Assembly: GCA_019155205.2 (NCBI GenBank)
Contig: JAHNZQ020000016.1
Span: 229,909-293,908, forward strand
Direction: 5' to 3'
DNA length: 64,000 nucleotides
DNA from: Gracilaria vermiculophylla
Taxonomy: Eukaryota; Rhodophyta; Florideophyceae; Gracilariales; Gracilariaceae
The notes under the pieces were generated by a model. The model worked only from the letters and a program-made list of their open reading frames with translations, was not told the DNA's origin and made no database searches. Below are positions 33,658 to 43,145 of the stretch, in pieces. Numbering within the stretch: the first letter of the stretch is position 1; every line of letters begins with the position of its first letter. The position numbers and the translations under genes are program-made.

Positions 33658-34934
33658 CAGTGCGTTTCAAAAACATATCACCCCCTCATTTGTGCGCCAA
33701 AACTGTACTGTAGGCTAGATTTTGCACATTGTCTATGTAGAATCGTTTCAAAAAGATATGTACACCGTCTTCTTTCTAATAAAAATGGCTCCAGGTCCGC
33801 CACTTTCCAAGCCAGAACAGCTTCAAATCGTTAAATTAAACGCCGAAAAACATTCCAAGAGTGCTCTTACTAAAAACTTGAAGCGTTCTAGGTTCACAAT
33901 AGCTGCTTTTCTCCAAAATCTGACTCTTGATGGATTAAAACGATCTCCTGGACGCCCTAAGAAGCTCAGCCCAGCAGATAAAAGAGGAATTAAAAGAGAG
34001 TTGTGCTAAGAAAAAGTATCGTGCAAAACTAATGGAATAAATCTCAATCTCAACGTTTCTAAATCAACTATATGGAGGCAGATAAACAGCACAAATTTAT
34101 TTAAATATAAAAAAATGAAGAAAACTTTCTTTCTCCAAGACCATCACAAGCAAAAGAGAATTGACTGGTGCGCTGGAAAAGCCTATTGGAAAATGGAATG
34201 GGAAAATATTATTTTTACTGATGTAAGAAGTTCATTTTGGACGGATCAGATTGCTACAAATATTATTGGCACGATCTTCGTAAGGAACGTCATGAATTTT
34301 GTACCAGGCACTCTGGTGGAGGCTCTGTAATGGTCTGGGCGGGCATTTCTAAAAAACGTCCAACGGAAATGGCCTTCATTGAAACGAACATGAATGGAGA
34401 AAAATATCAAGAAGTTTTATACAACTATTTGCTACCTTTTGGATTTTGTTTCCATGAATAAAATTTTATTTTTCAACAGGATAGTGCGCCTGAACACCCT
34501 GCATCTTTAATCAAGAATTGGCTACAGGAGTCTGAGGTATCTGTTTTAGAGTGGCCAGCGCGCTCACCAGATTTGAACCCAATCGAAAACGTTTGGAACC
34601 TGCAGGCAAGGATGGTCTATGCGCATGGAAGGCAATTTCAAGCAGTTTTTGAACTCAAAAACTGTTTTAAAAATTGCTGGAAATCTATGAAAGTTTCAAT
34701 TGTAGAACAGTACAACAATTCTATGGCAAAACGCTGCATTAGCGTTATACAGCAGAAAGGATGCAAAATAAACTATTGATCGTCGCGCAGTACAGATTTT
34801 TTATTGATGATTATATGTTTTTGAAACGTTTTTTTGACTTTACTTTTTTCTGAAACCTATTTTTGTAGGCGTACAGGATATATTTGTTCGTTTTTTTGAG
34901 ATTTCACAGCATGTCGTATGTTTTTGAAACAGTG
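33658..34934 (+). mobile_element. Tc1/mariner copy C, near full length (1277 bp), DD34E type
   Basis: Bounded by TA at 33656-33657 and 34935-34936. The ends are double repeats: CGTTTCAAAAACATAT at 33663-33678 and a related copy at 33744-33761 on the left; reverse complements at 34813-34828 (exact) and 34916-34934 on the right. The transposase starts at ATG 33785 (MAPGPPLSKPEQLQIVKLNA) with helix-turn-helix regions and GRPKKLSPADKRGIKR. The catalytic domain has FTDV, TRHSGGGSVMVWAGISKK, IFQQDSAPEHPA and WPARSPDLNPIENVW. There are 34 residues between the second Asp and the Glu. It ends at TGA 34779. Confidence 0.88.
33785..34779 (+). pseudogene. Transposase of Tc1 copy C (disrupted)
   Basis: The reading frame is broken by TAA at about 34007, a frame shift near 34220-34237 and TAA at about 34459 (before NFIFQQD). 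All three catalytic positions are still visible (FTD, QQD, IEN), so the copy decayed by a few point events rather than large deletion. A cut-and-paste DDE transposase; its C-terminal QQKGCKINY ends shortly before the right inner repeat. Confidence 0.85.
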
Positions 34935-34950
34935 TACTTTTGAAACAGAC

Positions 34951-35764
34951 TTTGCTTTGCCTGTAAAATTCAGAATGCACTCAATGGGTCGACACAAACT
35001 TAAACCGGCATACAAAGTGCTGTATTTATTCTGAGCCCATTCTAAATGTTTACTTAAAATTCAAAATCATTGCGTAGAAACCAGTCTTTTTGTTACAGCA
35101 CAATTGTGTGCGTAGAAACTTCTTTTTTACTTCGCAGAAATGCTTCTAATGCGATACAGTTCAAAAGTGCGGTTTTATTTTCTCATAATTCATACATCAG
35201 AACTGCGTAAATACTTTACGTAGTCATTTGTGGAGCAAAGTGCACGCCAAGACAAGACCAAAGGTGCTCCTAAATATAAGGTAATGTATTTGCGATCGAG
35301 ATATTATGCAGATTTTATCGCACGTAAAATATTGGAGAAAAAGGACAACATGTTCTGGCTTTACATGGAAATAATATGGAAAAACCCCATTTTGCACAGC
35401 ACCGTACTGTCTCGCTTGATGCTTGCGATCTGATTTTCACGGGTTGCGTTCGTGTTCTTCAATCGCTGTTTCACACACCGGACTGTCCGATTGGCATTAA
35501 TCTTCCTTCTTATTTCGATGGGCATCAGTCCGGATCTAAAGCACAATCTCTGAGTCGCGGTGTCTCTGGTTCCCAAGGGAAACAATGAAAGTATAGTCAA
35601 CAATATCAACTCGAATTAAATGGCGAGTTTACAAACGTTTGCATCTGTCAAAAACTGCCTTGCGCAGCAAATAGATATACAAATCTAAAGAACACATGTG
35701 ACGAAGGTAAGCGAACACCTTCGAATGAAGCAGCCGGACGCGGGGGCTAGCCTGCGTGGAGACA
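34951..35764. other. No recognisable gene; edge of the transposon block
   Basis: About 0.8 kb, with only short frames (35230-35433 plus and 35361-35609 minus) and no recognisable domains. Gene-dense sequence begins to its right. Confidence 0.45.
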
Positions 35765-36268
35765 CTACTCCTCGAACGAGGAGAAGAGAAGGCCGCCGAC
35801 GCCCTTGACCACGGACTTTGCAGCCTTCTTCTTCGCCGCTTTCTCCACCTTGGCCTTTACGGCGGGGTCGTTGAGCTTGTGCGACAGCTTCTGCTGCCAG
35901 TTGTTCTTTCCGTGCGTCGGCTGCGACGAAGAGGAGCCTGGGTAGCCGGGTGGCGGCCTGTGGTGGGGCACGTTGCTGGAGTTTTGGTGTGGGTCGTGCG
36001 GGGCGTGGGTGGCGTAGGCGGGGTTTCCGTGCGCTGGCCGTGATGAAGAGGAGCCTGGGTAGCCGGGTGGCGGCCCGGGGTAAGGGGCGTGGGGTGCCTG
36101 AGCGGGCTGGGCAGAATGGGCGGGGTAGGCAGAGTGGGCGGGGTAGGCGGAGTGGGTGGAGTGTGCAGAGTGGGCGTGCCCGGAAGACTGGCCGCCAAGC
36201 TTATCCTTATGCTTCTTGACTTGCTTGAGAATGGCTTTCTTTGCAGCGGCTTTATCGAACAGACTCAT
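35765..36268 (-). CDS. Hypothetical Pro/Ser/His-rich 167-aa protein
   Basis: ATG at 36268, stop at 35765. A basic amphipathic start (MSLFDKAAAKKAILKQVKKH) is followed by a His/Ser/Ala/Pro-rich low-complexity middle with tandem HSAYPAHSAYPAHSAQPAQA. Two copies of a PPPGYPGSSSSxPxHG repeat come at about residues 66-81 and 105-120. The Lys/Ala-rich end is KLNDPAVKAKVEKAAKKKAA with a hydrophobic GVGGLLFSSF tail. No known domain. PPPGYPG-type repeats occur in proteins that bind other proteins or membranes, but no function can be assigned. The ordered low-complexity pattern in one frame supports real coding. Confidence 0.55.
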   Translation of the reverse strand: MSLFDKAAAKKAILKQVKKHKDKLGGQSSGHAHSAHSTHSAYPAHSAYPAHSAQPAQAPHAPYPGPPPGYPGSSSSRPAHGNPAYATHAPHDPHQNSSNVPHHRPPPGYPGSSSSQPTHGKNNWQQKLSHKLNDPAVKAKVEKAAKKKAAKSVVKGVGGLLFSSFEE

Positions 36269-37694
36269 TGCGGGGTGAGTGTGCGGAGCGGGCGGATACT
36301 TTGATCGGGAAATTGGCGGGGTCCGGTGCGGGTATGCGAGGATGATGAGTAGTCGGGGAAGAGAATGTGAGAGCGCGCGCGGCCTAAGTAGTAAAAGGAG
36401 GCGTACTCTAGCCGTGCGGGAGGTTTCCCTGTGAGGTACAGGATTCCGCCACCGCGTGCCACGTCACGCCACTTGCGGCACGCCGCAAACAATTTCGACC
36501 ACGGGGGACCCGGCAGCACACGACATGTGCCGTGCCAGCAATGTTCACAGTACAGCAATGTGTCCCCGGTCCCCAAACTGCCACAGGTCGCATGGTGACG
36601 ACGTGGCCGTCACAGCCGCCATCTCGATACCGCAAACTCGATGGGTTAAATTTGATCAACATGCCCCCGCCTACGAAGATTCTATGCAACATGTCGGGCC
36701 CTACAGAAGACTGCAGTCGGCTTCGTAGGCTGCTATTCCCCTTTTCGACGCGCCAATTTCCATGCTGTACGAATAGGGTTTGACATCGAAGAATCCAAGT
36801 CGGGTGGCTCTTTCGCGCCGTTAAAGCACTCGTAAAGCCCGTAAAGCCGCTAATGTGTTTTGTAGTTCTGCAGAACGAACAAGACAAACTCGAATTTTTA
36901 GGAAACCACCGAAGATGTCCATTGAGATGTTTGAATGACGGATTCCAGCATTGTTCATTGAATCCAGCCCGTTCGCAGCACATCCCGTGTCGCACCTGAC
37001 GCTTTGTGGAACGACCATGCCTTTGAAAACGGTCTCAAAGTTGAGCTGCCTGTGAATTCAGCACAAGGCACACATTGACCGATCGTTAAGGCCAGGTTCT
37101 GATACGGCCGTTTCACCGCCGTTAAAAATGTAGCATTTCTGTCCGGGCTTATTACGTTCTCGGCGGCGTAGCAGAGAAAAACAGCCCACTGCAGGCGGGG
37201 TGGCGGGGTGGCACGATCTCCAGATACGCATAATGTACGCGCAGAAGGCGAGAGAGCATCATGTCATGCTTAGCAACACCGAGAACATTACCAATAGTCG
37301 TGCCAACCAAATGATGTCCGAACTGTGTTGCAGAGCTGGTATTGTAGCACCGGAAAGCGGCCAAGACGGCATTGGTCTATTCGCGTCGAAGGGGTTCGTC
37401 ATCTTCAAGATTCCCCCGTAAGATCCAATTCCGAGTTATTCACGTAAAACTCATTCTCATCTGCAAACTCCCTACTTACTGGAAACCCGCCGTCACCATT
37501 TTTGAATCGTTTAAGCAGGCGCTGCAAGTATTCAATATGTTGCGGTGCCTCGCCGCTCCTCATAGCCCTTCCAGCTATTTTTCTGGCTCTTTCCACTCCT
37601 GCACCACCGGCAGTTTGCATGGGTCTTTCCATTCCTGTCACAACGTCAGTTTGCATTGCATGAACGAAAACTGGAATGCAAAGTGAACGTTCAT
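36269..37694. other. No supported gene
   Basis: A 195-codon minus-strand frame (36408-36995) and smaller ones exist, but none shows a domain, a repeat pattern or a plausible composition. The stretch lies between the Pro-rich gene and a broken Sel1-repeat gene. Confidence 0.4.
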
Positions 37695-38130
37695 CTACAA
37701 ATCCATTGCCCTGTTTGCGAGCTCCTCCGCTCGCTTAAAAGTTCGTGCTATTTTGTCGATAAATGGTATCTGACTCACTGTACATGGTACGTATGAATGC
37801 ATCTTCTGCAATTGCTTTTTCGTACTGCTCGACCGCCAGACAAGGATTGGCAGGAACACCATTCACACCCTTTCTCAAAAAGCTTGCAAGGCAGAGCAAG
37901 GCATCTTCGCCTCCCCCTTCTTGAATTGATGCCTTATACAATGTTTTAAACTCTTGTAGAGCAGCTTTGACCTCTCCAGCACCGCGTTCCAGAATAGGAG
38001 CCAAGCCCTTCCTTGCAAGCATTTTGTTCTCAAAGTTTTTCGCCGCTATGCAGCTCTTGTATAACTGGACTGCAGTTTTAGGCTTTCGTGGCACACCAAG
38101 TGCTTATTGATGGGCATGAGACTAAACGAT
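37695..38130 (-). pseudogene. Broken Sel1-like repeat protein gene
   Basis: The minus-strand frame shows Sel1-type motifs: ALGVPRKPKTAVQLYKSCI, EVKAALQEFKTLYKAS, and CLASFLRKGVNGVPANPCLA followed by VEQYEKAIAEDA, each with the L-x-x-G-x-G-V-x-x-D-x-x-x-A-x-x-x-Y-x-x-A spacing. After RTMY at about 37770 the proper continuation, PFIDKIARTFKRAEELANRA then MDL and stop at 37695, lies in another frame, so there is a frame-shifting change. An in-frame TAA also precedes ALGVP. Similar sequence may extend right toward 38640 (minus, MAKNDSFAGMETSHMDSIRG), also with stops. Sel1 proteins are adaptor-like helical repeats. Confidence 0.6.
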
Positions 38131-39529
38131 TCAGACAGAACATTCTCGTCAGTTTTCGGGCAGCTAAAGCTTTGAATCGCAGTCCGGGGGATGGAACGCG
38201 GCACACGGCCGCATGGGAGGGCTGAGTGCAATGCTCGCGTGGCGCAGATGCGTAATAACTTTGGATCTAGCACAGTACCACAAGAGGGCCAGCAAGTACA
38301 TGAAGTTCATGTTCTTTCTTTCTTCAGTTTCGCACTCCTAGAGCTCCATTACTGATGGCGTAACTTCTGGCAACTCATCTTGGCACTCATACTCTCTCGA
38401 TTTCAAAATGAACCACAATTTTTCAAGGAGGTGAATGAATCCAACGTAACCGCTCCATTCTTTAAAGTTCCTTCTGAAGAAGACCGAAGAATGTAGCCAT
38501 ACAGCGACTAAAGCTGTTCTAACTGCGACGAGAAGGTCGGAGATGATCTTTGATCGCAGCACTATAATTCATTCCCACCACGGATAGAATCCATATGCGA
38601 GGTTTCCATCCCGGCAAAAGAATCATTTTTGGCCATGAACGGTCGTGAAACCCCCAATTTCTTTCACAACGGAAGACCAACTCATCGTTCTTTTCTTAAG
38701 AAAACAAGCGTAATCCGCGGCCATTCCCTGGAGTACTCCATAAGAGATCACATATGTCAATAGAATAAAGGTTCTTCAAAAGTTGCGGTACATAGAGGCG
38801 CGCGTTCGTCGTACGCTAACCCATTTGTCGCTCATAGAGTCCGTGGACCCAATGGCGGTCCACGGAGGAAAAGCGGCGATGCAAACAAATACGGCGAAGC
38901 ATAAGGAATCTGAGATAGCCTCGAAGTTCACGGGGACCTCTTTATGTATTGGAGACGGGATTTAATGCGTGGTAAAGACTTGATTCGACGCGGAAGCCTG
39001 AGAAGTGAGAGCATGTTCTTGGTGCTTTCCGCCTTCGATCGATAGGGAGTGGCTTTGACTCGCCTATCAGGACGAAATGGAGCGCGTTTCATCTTCAAGA
39101 AGGCAAGTGTGTTTAACTTGAGATTGCACATCTACGATTGCCACTGCCAAACTGACTGGACTTTATCATTGCGCAAGGCCTCAGTTACACAACTTGTGTG
39201 TGCAATCTAATTGACGCGACGGCTCGGTATGATGCGATACGACTGTGAGCGGGGTCGGGCAGAAATACTGGATGTTGGACCGGAGTGGCACGCGGCACGC
39301 AGACGAACGTCTAAGGGTAGTTTCGGGAGCAAAACGCGCGAAGCAAAAATATCAAAATGGGCAACGATACCTCCCGTTTCCGAACAAATCGACAGAAGTT
39401 CGGCAGTTTTGTTTCACTCTTTTGCTCTTGCCCGCTGGAGGTGTCAAGGTATAGCTTCTGTACGGGGTGTGAATGATAAATAACTATGGAATTGTTTAGC
39501 TCGTGAACGGCATCATCATCTCGTGTCTT
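38131..39529. other. No supported gene; possible upstream remains of the Sel1 pseudogene
   Basis: A minus-strand open stretch at 38338-38562 (DLLVAVRTALVAVWLHSSVF, LLEKLWFILKSREYECQD) looks protein-like and is in the right orientation to belong to the broken Sel1 gene, but stops and frame changes surround it. Nothing else was recognised up to the deaminase gene. Confidence 0.35.
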
Positions 39530-40636
39530 ATGGCTTCTGTGATGGAGAATAATGTCTTTTCATCGACAGCAGCGTTGTCGTGGATACGGCGGATGCCGAA
39601 GATCGAACTGCACGCCCATCTGAGTGGTTCCATACGTGAGAGAACTATCCGAAAACTCCTGCAGAATTCTGAAAATGATGCAATCCGCAAAGAAGCCGAG
39701 GCTCTTCTAGAAATGGAGGAATTAACTCTCGAGCATTGTTTTCGTCTCTTTCCTATCATTCACAAACTTATATCTGACCCAGAAACGTTACACATCGTCA
39801 CTCGAGAAGTTCTTGATGACTTCGCCGAGGAAAATACCGTGTACATTGAACTTCGAACCACTCCGCGACATTCGACCCGCATGACTGCTGAGCAGTACCT
39901 TCTTGCTGTTCTTCGCGGAGTGGCTCATCATCACGCCAACCACCCCGGAGAACTTGTTTGCCGCATTTTAGTGTCCATATGCCGGCACCATTCTGTGCAA
40001 ATGGCGTGGGATACGGTCAACCTCACTCGTAGGATAATCGATGAACATCCAGATCTTGGTGAATTGATTGTAGGTTTTGATTTTAGTGGAAACCCAGAAA
40101 AGGGGTTGTGGAATGAATTTGAACCTGTCTTGAGAGACATCCGAGAAAGACTCAAGTTGCCCATAACTTTACATTTTGGCGAAATCGAGAATAACGAAGA
40201 ATGTATGCAAATGCTGGATTTTGGTCCGGATCGTCTTGGTCATGCAGCAATAATGTCAACCGAAGTAGTACAGAGACTGTTGGCACAAACCCCACCGCTC
40301 GGAGTGGAAGTGTGCTTAAGTTCGAATCTGATAACTACTAGTATCTCTGATATTGCTTTTCATCCTGTGGTGAAACACCTCTTGCCAGCTCAACATCCTA
40401 TATGTATTTGTACAGATGACGTGGGGATTATCCGCACATCGCTATCAGAAGAGTACGCCCACCTGGTAAGGGCTATTCCCATGACACGCGGTCAAACTTT
40501 GCAAATGGCTCTAGGTGCTTTGGACATGGTCTTTTGCAAAGATACGAAGGTAATGAACATGGTGCGGAAAAATGCCTGTGATATGCTCAAAGAACTTGAG
40601 ATTACATGCAGAGACGACGATGGAGTAGGTCGATGA
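39530..40636 (+). CDS. ADAL-type N6-methyl-AMP/adenosine deaminase-like protein
   Basis: 368 aa from ATG 39530 (the frame extends 27 bp further upstream without an ATG). Metal-dependent amidohydrolase fold. PKIELHAHLSGSIR holds the two metal-binding His (residues 28 and 30). VYIELRTTPR and VGFDFSGNP follow. LHFGEIENNEE carries the third metal His (215) and catalytic Glu (218), DRLGHA has the His at 238, and VCLSSNL leads to ICICTDDVGI with the metal Asp pair (296-297). The LHxxEI, RLGHA, TDDVG combination and length match the ADAL/MAPDA branch, which deaminates N6-methyl-AMP to IMP, rather than classical adenosine deaminase. All key residues are present and no intron is needed. Substrate is inferred from family resemblance. 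Confidence 0.88.
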   Translation: MASVMENNVFSSTAALSWIRRMPKIELHAHLSGSIRERTIRKLLQNSENDAIRKEAEALLEMEELTLEHCFRLFPIIHKLISDPETLHIVTREVLDDFAEENTVYIELRTTPRHSTRMTAEQYLLAVLRGVAHHHANHPGELVCRILVSICRHHSVQMAWDTVNLTRRIIDEHPDLGELIVGFDFSGNPEKGLWNEFEPVLRDIRERLKLPITLHFGEIENNEECMQMLDFGPDRLGHAAIMSTEVVQRLLAQTPPLGVEVCLSSNLITTSISDIAFHPVVKHLLPAQHPICICTDDVGIIRTSLSEEYAHLVRAIPMTRGQTLQMALGALDMVFCKDTKVMNMVRKNACDMLKELEITCRDDDGVGR

Positions 40637-41693
40637 CATTAATCGGTACATCCGTAAGTCACATTCATTTTTCTCATTTCATCTGAATGCCGCCTGAATG
40701 CCGCCTTGACGGGGAACCACAGACCTCATGATTAATATAAGAAAATATTCGACGAGGATGATTGGCAAGGTATTGGTTTCGAGACCAAGAGCGAAGCAGA
40801 TATTGAGATATTTTTGAGATCTGGAGATCTCTGCAGTGTCGAGGTGGATATCCTTGCTCCTGGTCTGCGAACGTCGCACTTCAACACACTAAGGTAAAGT
40901 ATGTTGGACCTAAAGTACAAGTGGATGCCGAAACCCAATTGAACCGCCTCGTCTGCGCTCTTATTTCGCTGCACTTAGGTACATAGTAGAAGGTTTGGCG
41001 AATGCATGTCTGTCTTCTGTGCACCATAAATGTATGATTTTGCCTCTGGCAGCGTTGTCATTTTACTACAGTCCTTGAGAAGCCCTTGATTTTCTAAATT
41101 AAAGTTCTGTTTACAAAATCTATAATATTTTTTTCCTCGTAGGAATTCCAGCAGGTCGCGTTAAGTGCTTGTGAGACTTTCAGTACGTTTCATACGCCTG
41201 CCAATGACCAAGATTTGAGATAGTGTATAAAGGAGGGATGGCTAGATGGAGCAAGAGAAATCGGCAATGATGGGAAAATCGAAGTGATGCATAAGCTTCT
41301 AGGGCGATGAGCATCATACAACTGCCGTCGTCCATGCTGGGTTGTCTCTCATAATAACTACTTTCAGTTATTCAAGTGCCAGGGATTTTGGAGAAGGACG
41401 GTAATGCCTTGAATCGGGTGTAAAAAACGGCTAGGCGAGGCATGAGGATTGGACGGGCCCCATTTCGAGTCATGCTTCAACCATGTTGATATTTAAAAAG
41501 TGAACGAAGGCAGGGGGGAACGTTATCCTTGGATATTGGTTGATCCCTATCAGTGCTAACGATCGCTCAAAACCTTCGGCCTATTTCGTACTCTATCCTT
41601 GCACTTGTGGATGCTTTAGACGATGGCAGTTTAGTGTCGGGCTTAAACTAAGAGTGCGGAGCCACTTGTCCACGGATTTTGCTTCTGTCCGTG
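40637..41693. other. Intergenic, nothing recognised
   Basis: About 1 kb downstream of the deaminase gene with only short frames. An E2F-like site lies at its right end. Confidence 0.5.
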
Positions 41694-41704
41694 TTGGCGC
41701 CAAA
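41694..41704. promoter_or_regulatory. E2F-like site upstream of the RHL1-like gene
   Basis: TTGGCGCCAAA contains the consensus TTTGGCGC on the minus strand and is a near-perfect palindrome. It lies 90 bp before the preferred ATG (41794). E2F/DP sites typically drive S-phase genes, which would suit a topoisomerase/endocycle gene; this is inference from one motif. Confidence 0.4.
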
Positions 41705-41793
41705 TTATGCGATGCGAAATACGATCACGCAACGGCTCGCAACTACTGTACGAGTCGCAGCTGGATTCTCGCACGCGAACGCAGCCGTTAACG

Positions 41794-42930
41794 ATGGGCA
41801 GAAAGCCAAACCGCTCGGCTCCCTCCGAGCCGCAGCAACAACTCGAAGCCAAAGCGCTCTCCCTCGGTCGAAAAGCGCAGGAAACTCTGACGACTTCCAC
41901 CCCCTCCGCGATCAAATTGCCGCGCCTGCACACCGCGCTGAGCCGCAGCGACAACGCCGACATCACGAAAAGAAATGCCTCGCGAAAGAAGAAGTACCTT
42001 TTCCTTTTTCCCGGCGCACTTCAGCTGCCGCCCGGCGCACAAGTCGGACAGCTCGACGCGCTGGATACCGCGACGCCTACGCTGTGCATCAATGTGCGCG
42101 GCGGGTGCGTCGTGATGTGCGGCACGTTGGTGCTCCCCAAAAACGCCTTCTTCACGCTGAAGGCCGGAGCCAGAAGGCGCGAGGTTCGCGTGGTCGATAA
42201 CTTGGACACGATCGTGGTATTCTCGGAGTGGCGCTTCGAAAAAGCGGGGAACACTTGCGACGTGCCGCATAAGCTGCTTGGGGGTGAGGGCACGCTGTGG
42301 AAGTGCAGAGCGGATGTGGTGGCGAAGGGTAAAGGAAATAGGGCTGGTGACGTGTTGGCGGGCGCGAAGTCTAGTCCCGCCCGGAAGTCACACGCGACAG
42401 GCTACGTGGAGGCACGGTTGGACAATGGGGCATTTCGGATCAGCGACGACGGTGAGGAGGCGGCGAAAGATGCGGGGAAGGATATTGAACAGATCAACTT
42501 AATTGACAATGAAGACGATGACGACCCGAGTGACGGCGCTGTGAATTCGGTAGCGGTTTCTGGACGAGGGAAAGATGCTCCAAGTAGCCAGAAGCTGTGG
42601 ACACAGACGAGACTGAAGGAAGGATGTGCAATGGAAAGAAAGGAAAAGGGCAGGGGCAGTGGAAAGGGCAGAGGGGGTGGGCGTGCGGGGCGGCGGCGAT
42701 TGAAACGGACAGTAGAGGAAAGTGACGAAAACAACTTCGGCGCAGTACTAGAGGAAGGCGCGAACGCTGGGGATGGAGTGCGGGGGAGAAGTAGTGGGCG
42801 GAAGCGAAAAAAAGTGAATTACACGCAGTCGGAGGACGAAGCAGTTGAAAATGAGAACGACGACGAGGACGACGGGGACGACGACGCCTTCAAGCTGATG
42901 GACTCGTACAGCTCCGACGGGGATTGGTAG
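41794..42930 (+). CDS. RHL1-like DNA-binding protein (topoisomerase VI accessory)
   Basis: 378 aa from ATG 41794; an in-frame ATG at 41707 would add 29 residues, but it directly follows the E2F-like site and its extra residues look non-native. Core, residues 67-150: KKYLFLFPGALQLPPGAQVG, LDALDTATPTLCINVRGG, MCGTLVLPKNAFFTL, DNLDTIVVFSEWRFEKAG. The order (LFPG, G-x-L-x-x-L-D-T-x-x-P-x-L, GT-x-x-x-PKN-x-x-x-TL, D-x-x-D-x-x-x-VFS) is that of plant RHL1, which works with topoisomerase VI in endoreduplication. The C-terminal half is charged: RGSGKGRGGGRAGRRRLKRT, GRKRKKVNYTQSEDEA, then an Asp/Glu tail. GC-rich. The match is recognised by eye, so the family call is moderate. Confidence 0.6.
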   Translation: MGRKPNRSAPSEPQQQLEAKALSLGRKAQETLTTSTPSAIKLPRLHTALSRSDNADITKRNASRKKKYLFLFPGALQLPPGAQVGQLDALDTATPTLCINVRGGCVVMCGTLVLPKNAFFTLKAGARRREVRVVDNLDTIVVFSEWRFEKAGNTCDVPHKLLGGEGTLWKCRADVVAKGKGNRAGDVLAGAKSSPARKSHATGYVEARLDNGAFRISDDGEEAAKDAGKDIEQINLIDNEDDDDPSDGAVNSVAVSGRGKDAPSSQKLWTQTRLKEGCAMERKEKGRGSGKGRGGGRAGRRRLKRTVEESDENNFGAVLEEGANAGDGVRGRSSGRKRKKVNYTQSEDEAVENENDDEDDGDDDAFKLMDSYSSDGDW

Positions 42931-43145
42931 CGACGCGTGACGCGTGAGCCACGCGTCAGTATAATGCAAACGTCTGGTTACATCGCGGTGGCGCGTTGAT
43001 CCACTGCGCAGCGCGTTTAAAAGGAGCACGCCGTTCAAATAATCAAAGCGGCTGCACGCGGGAAACCCACAACAACAACCACCGCGCGCATGCCGTGACC
43101 TTTCCGCCTCGTTCCAGTCTCCGCGCCCCCCCTTCCCCGACAAAC

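Larger units (their letters stand above)
30363..34950 (+). mobile_element. Tc1/mariner copy B, split by three later insertions
   Basis: Left end: TA then CAGTGCGTTTCAAAAGTACAGG (30363-30384), with a second repeat CGTTTCAAAAGTATAGG at 30462-30478. The right end is near 34937-34950 (CTTTTGAAACAG, the reverse complement of the left end's core). The transposase lies in pieces: about 31100-31631 (AKKIGRSRHVIAFF, VEWKGVIFSNEKNF, SGGAFLMVWAEIF) and 33082-33532 (DNAAVHTSSFL and LPDLNSIENVWGLL). Interrupting insertions are a solo LTR (30504-31059), a hAT-like element (31632-33080) and Tc1 copy C (33658-34934), each with its own target duplication. Confidence 0.8.

Noticed and set aside
36408..36995. 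195-codon minus-strand frame
   Set aside because: Cys- and Arg-rich without pattern, no recognisable family; could be real but I cannot support it.
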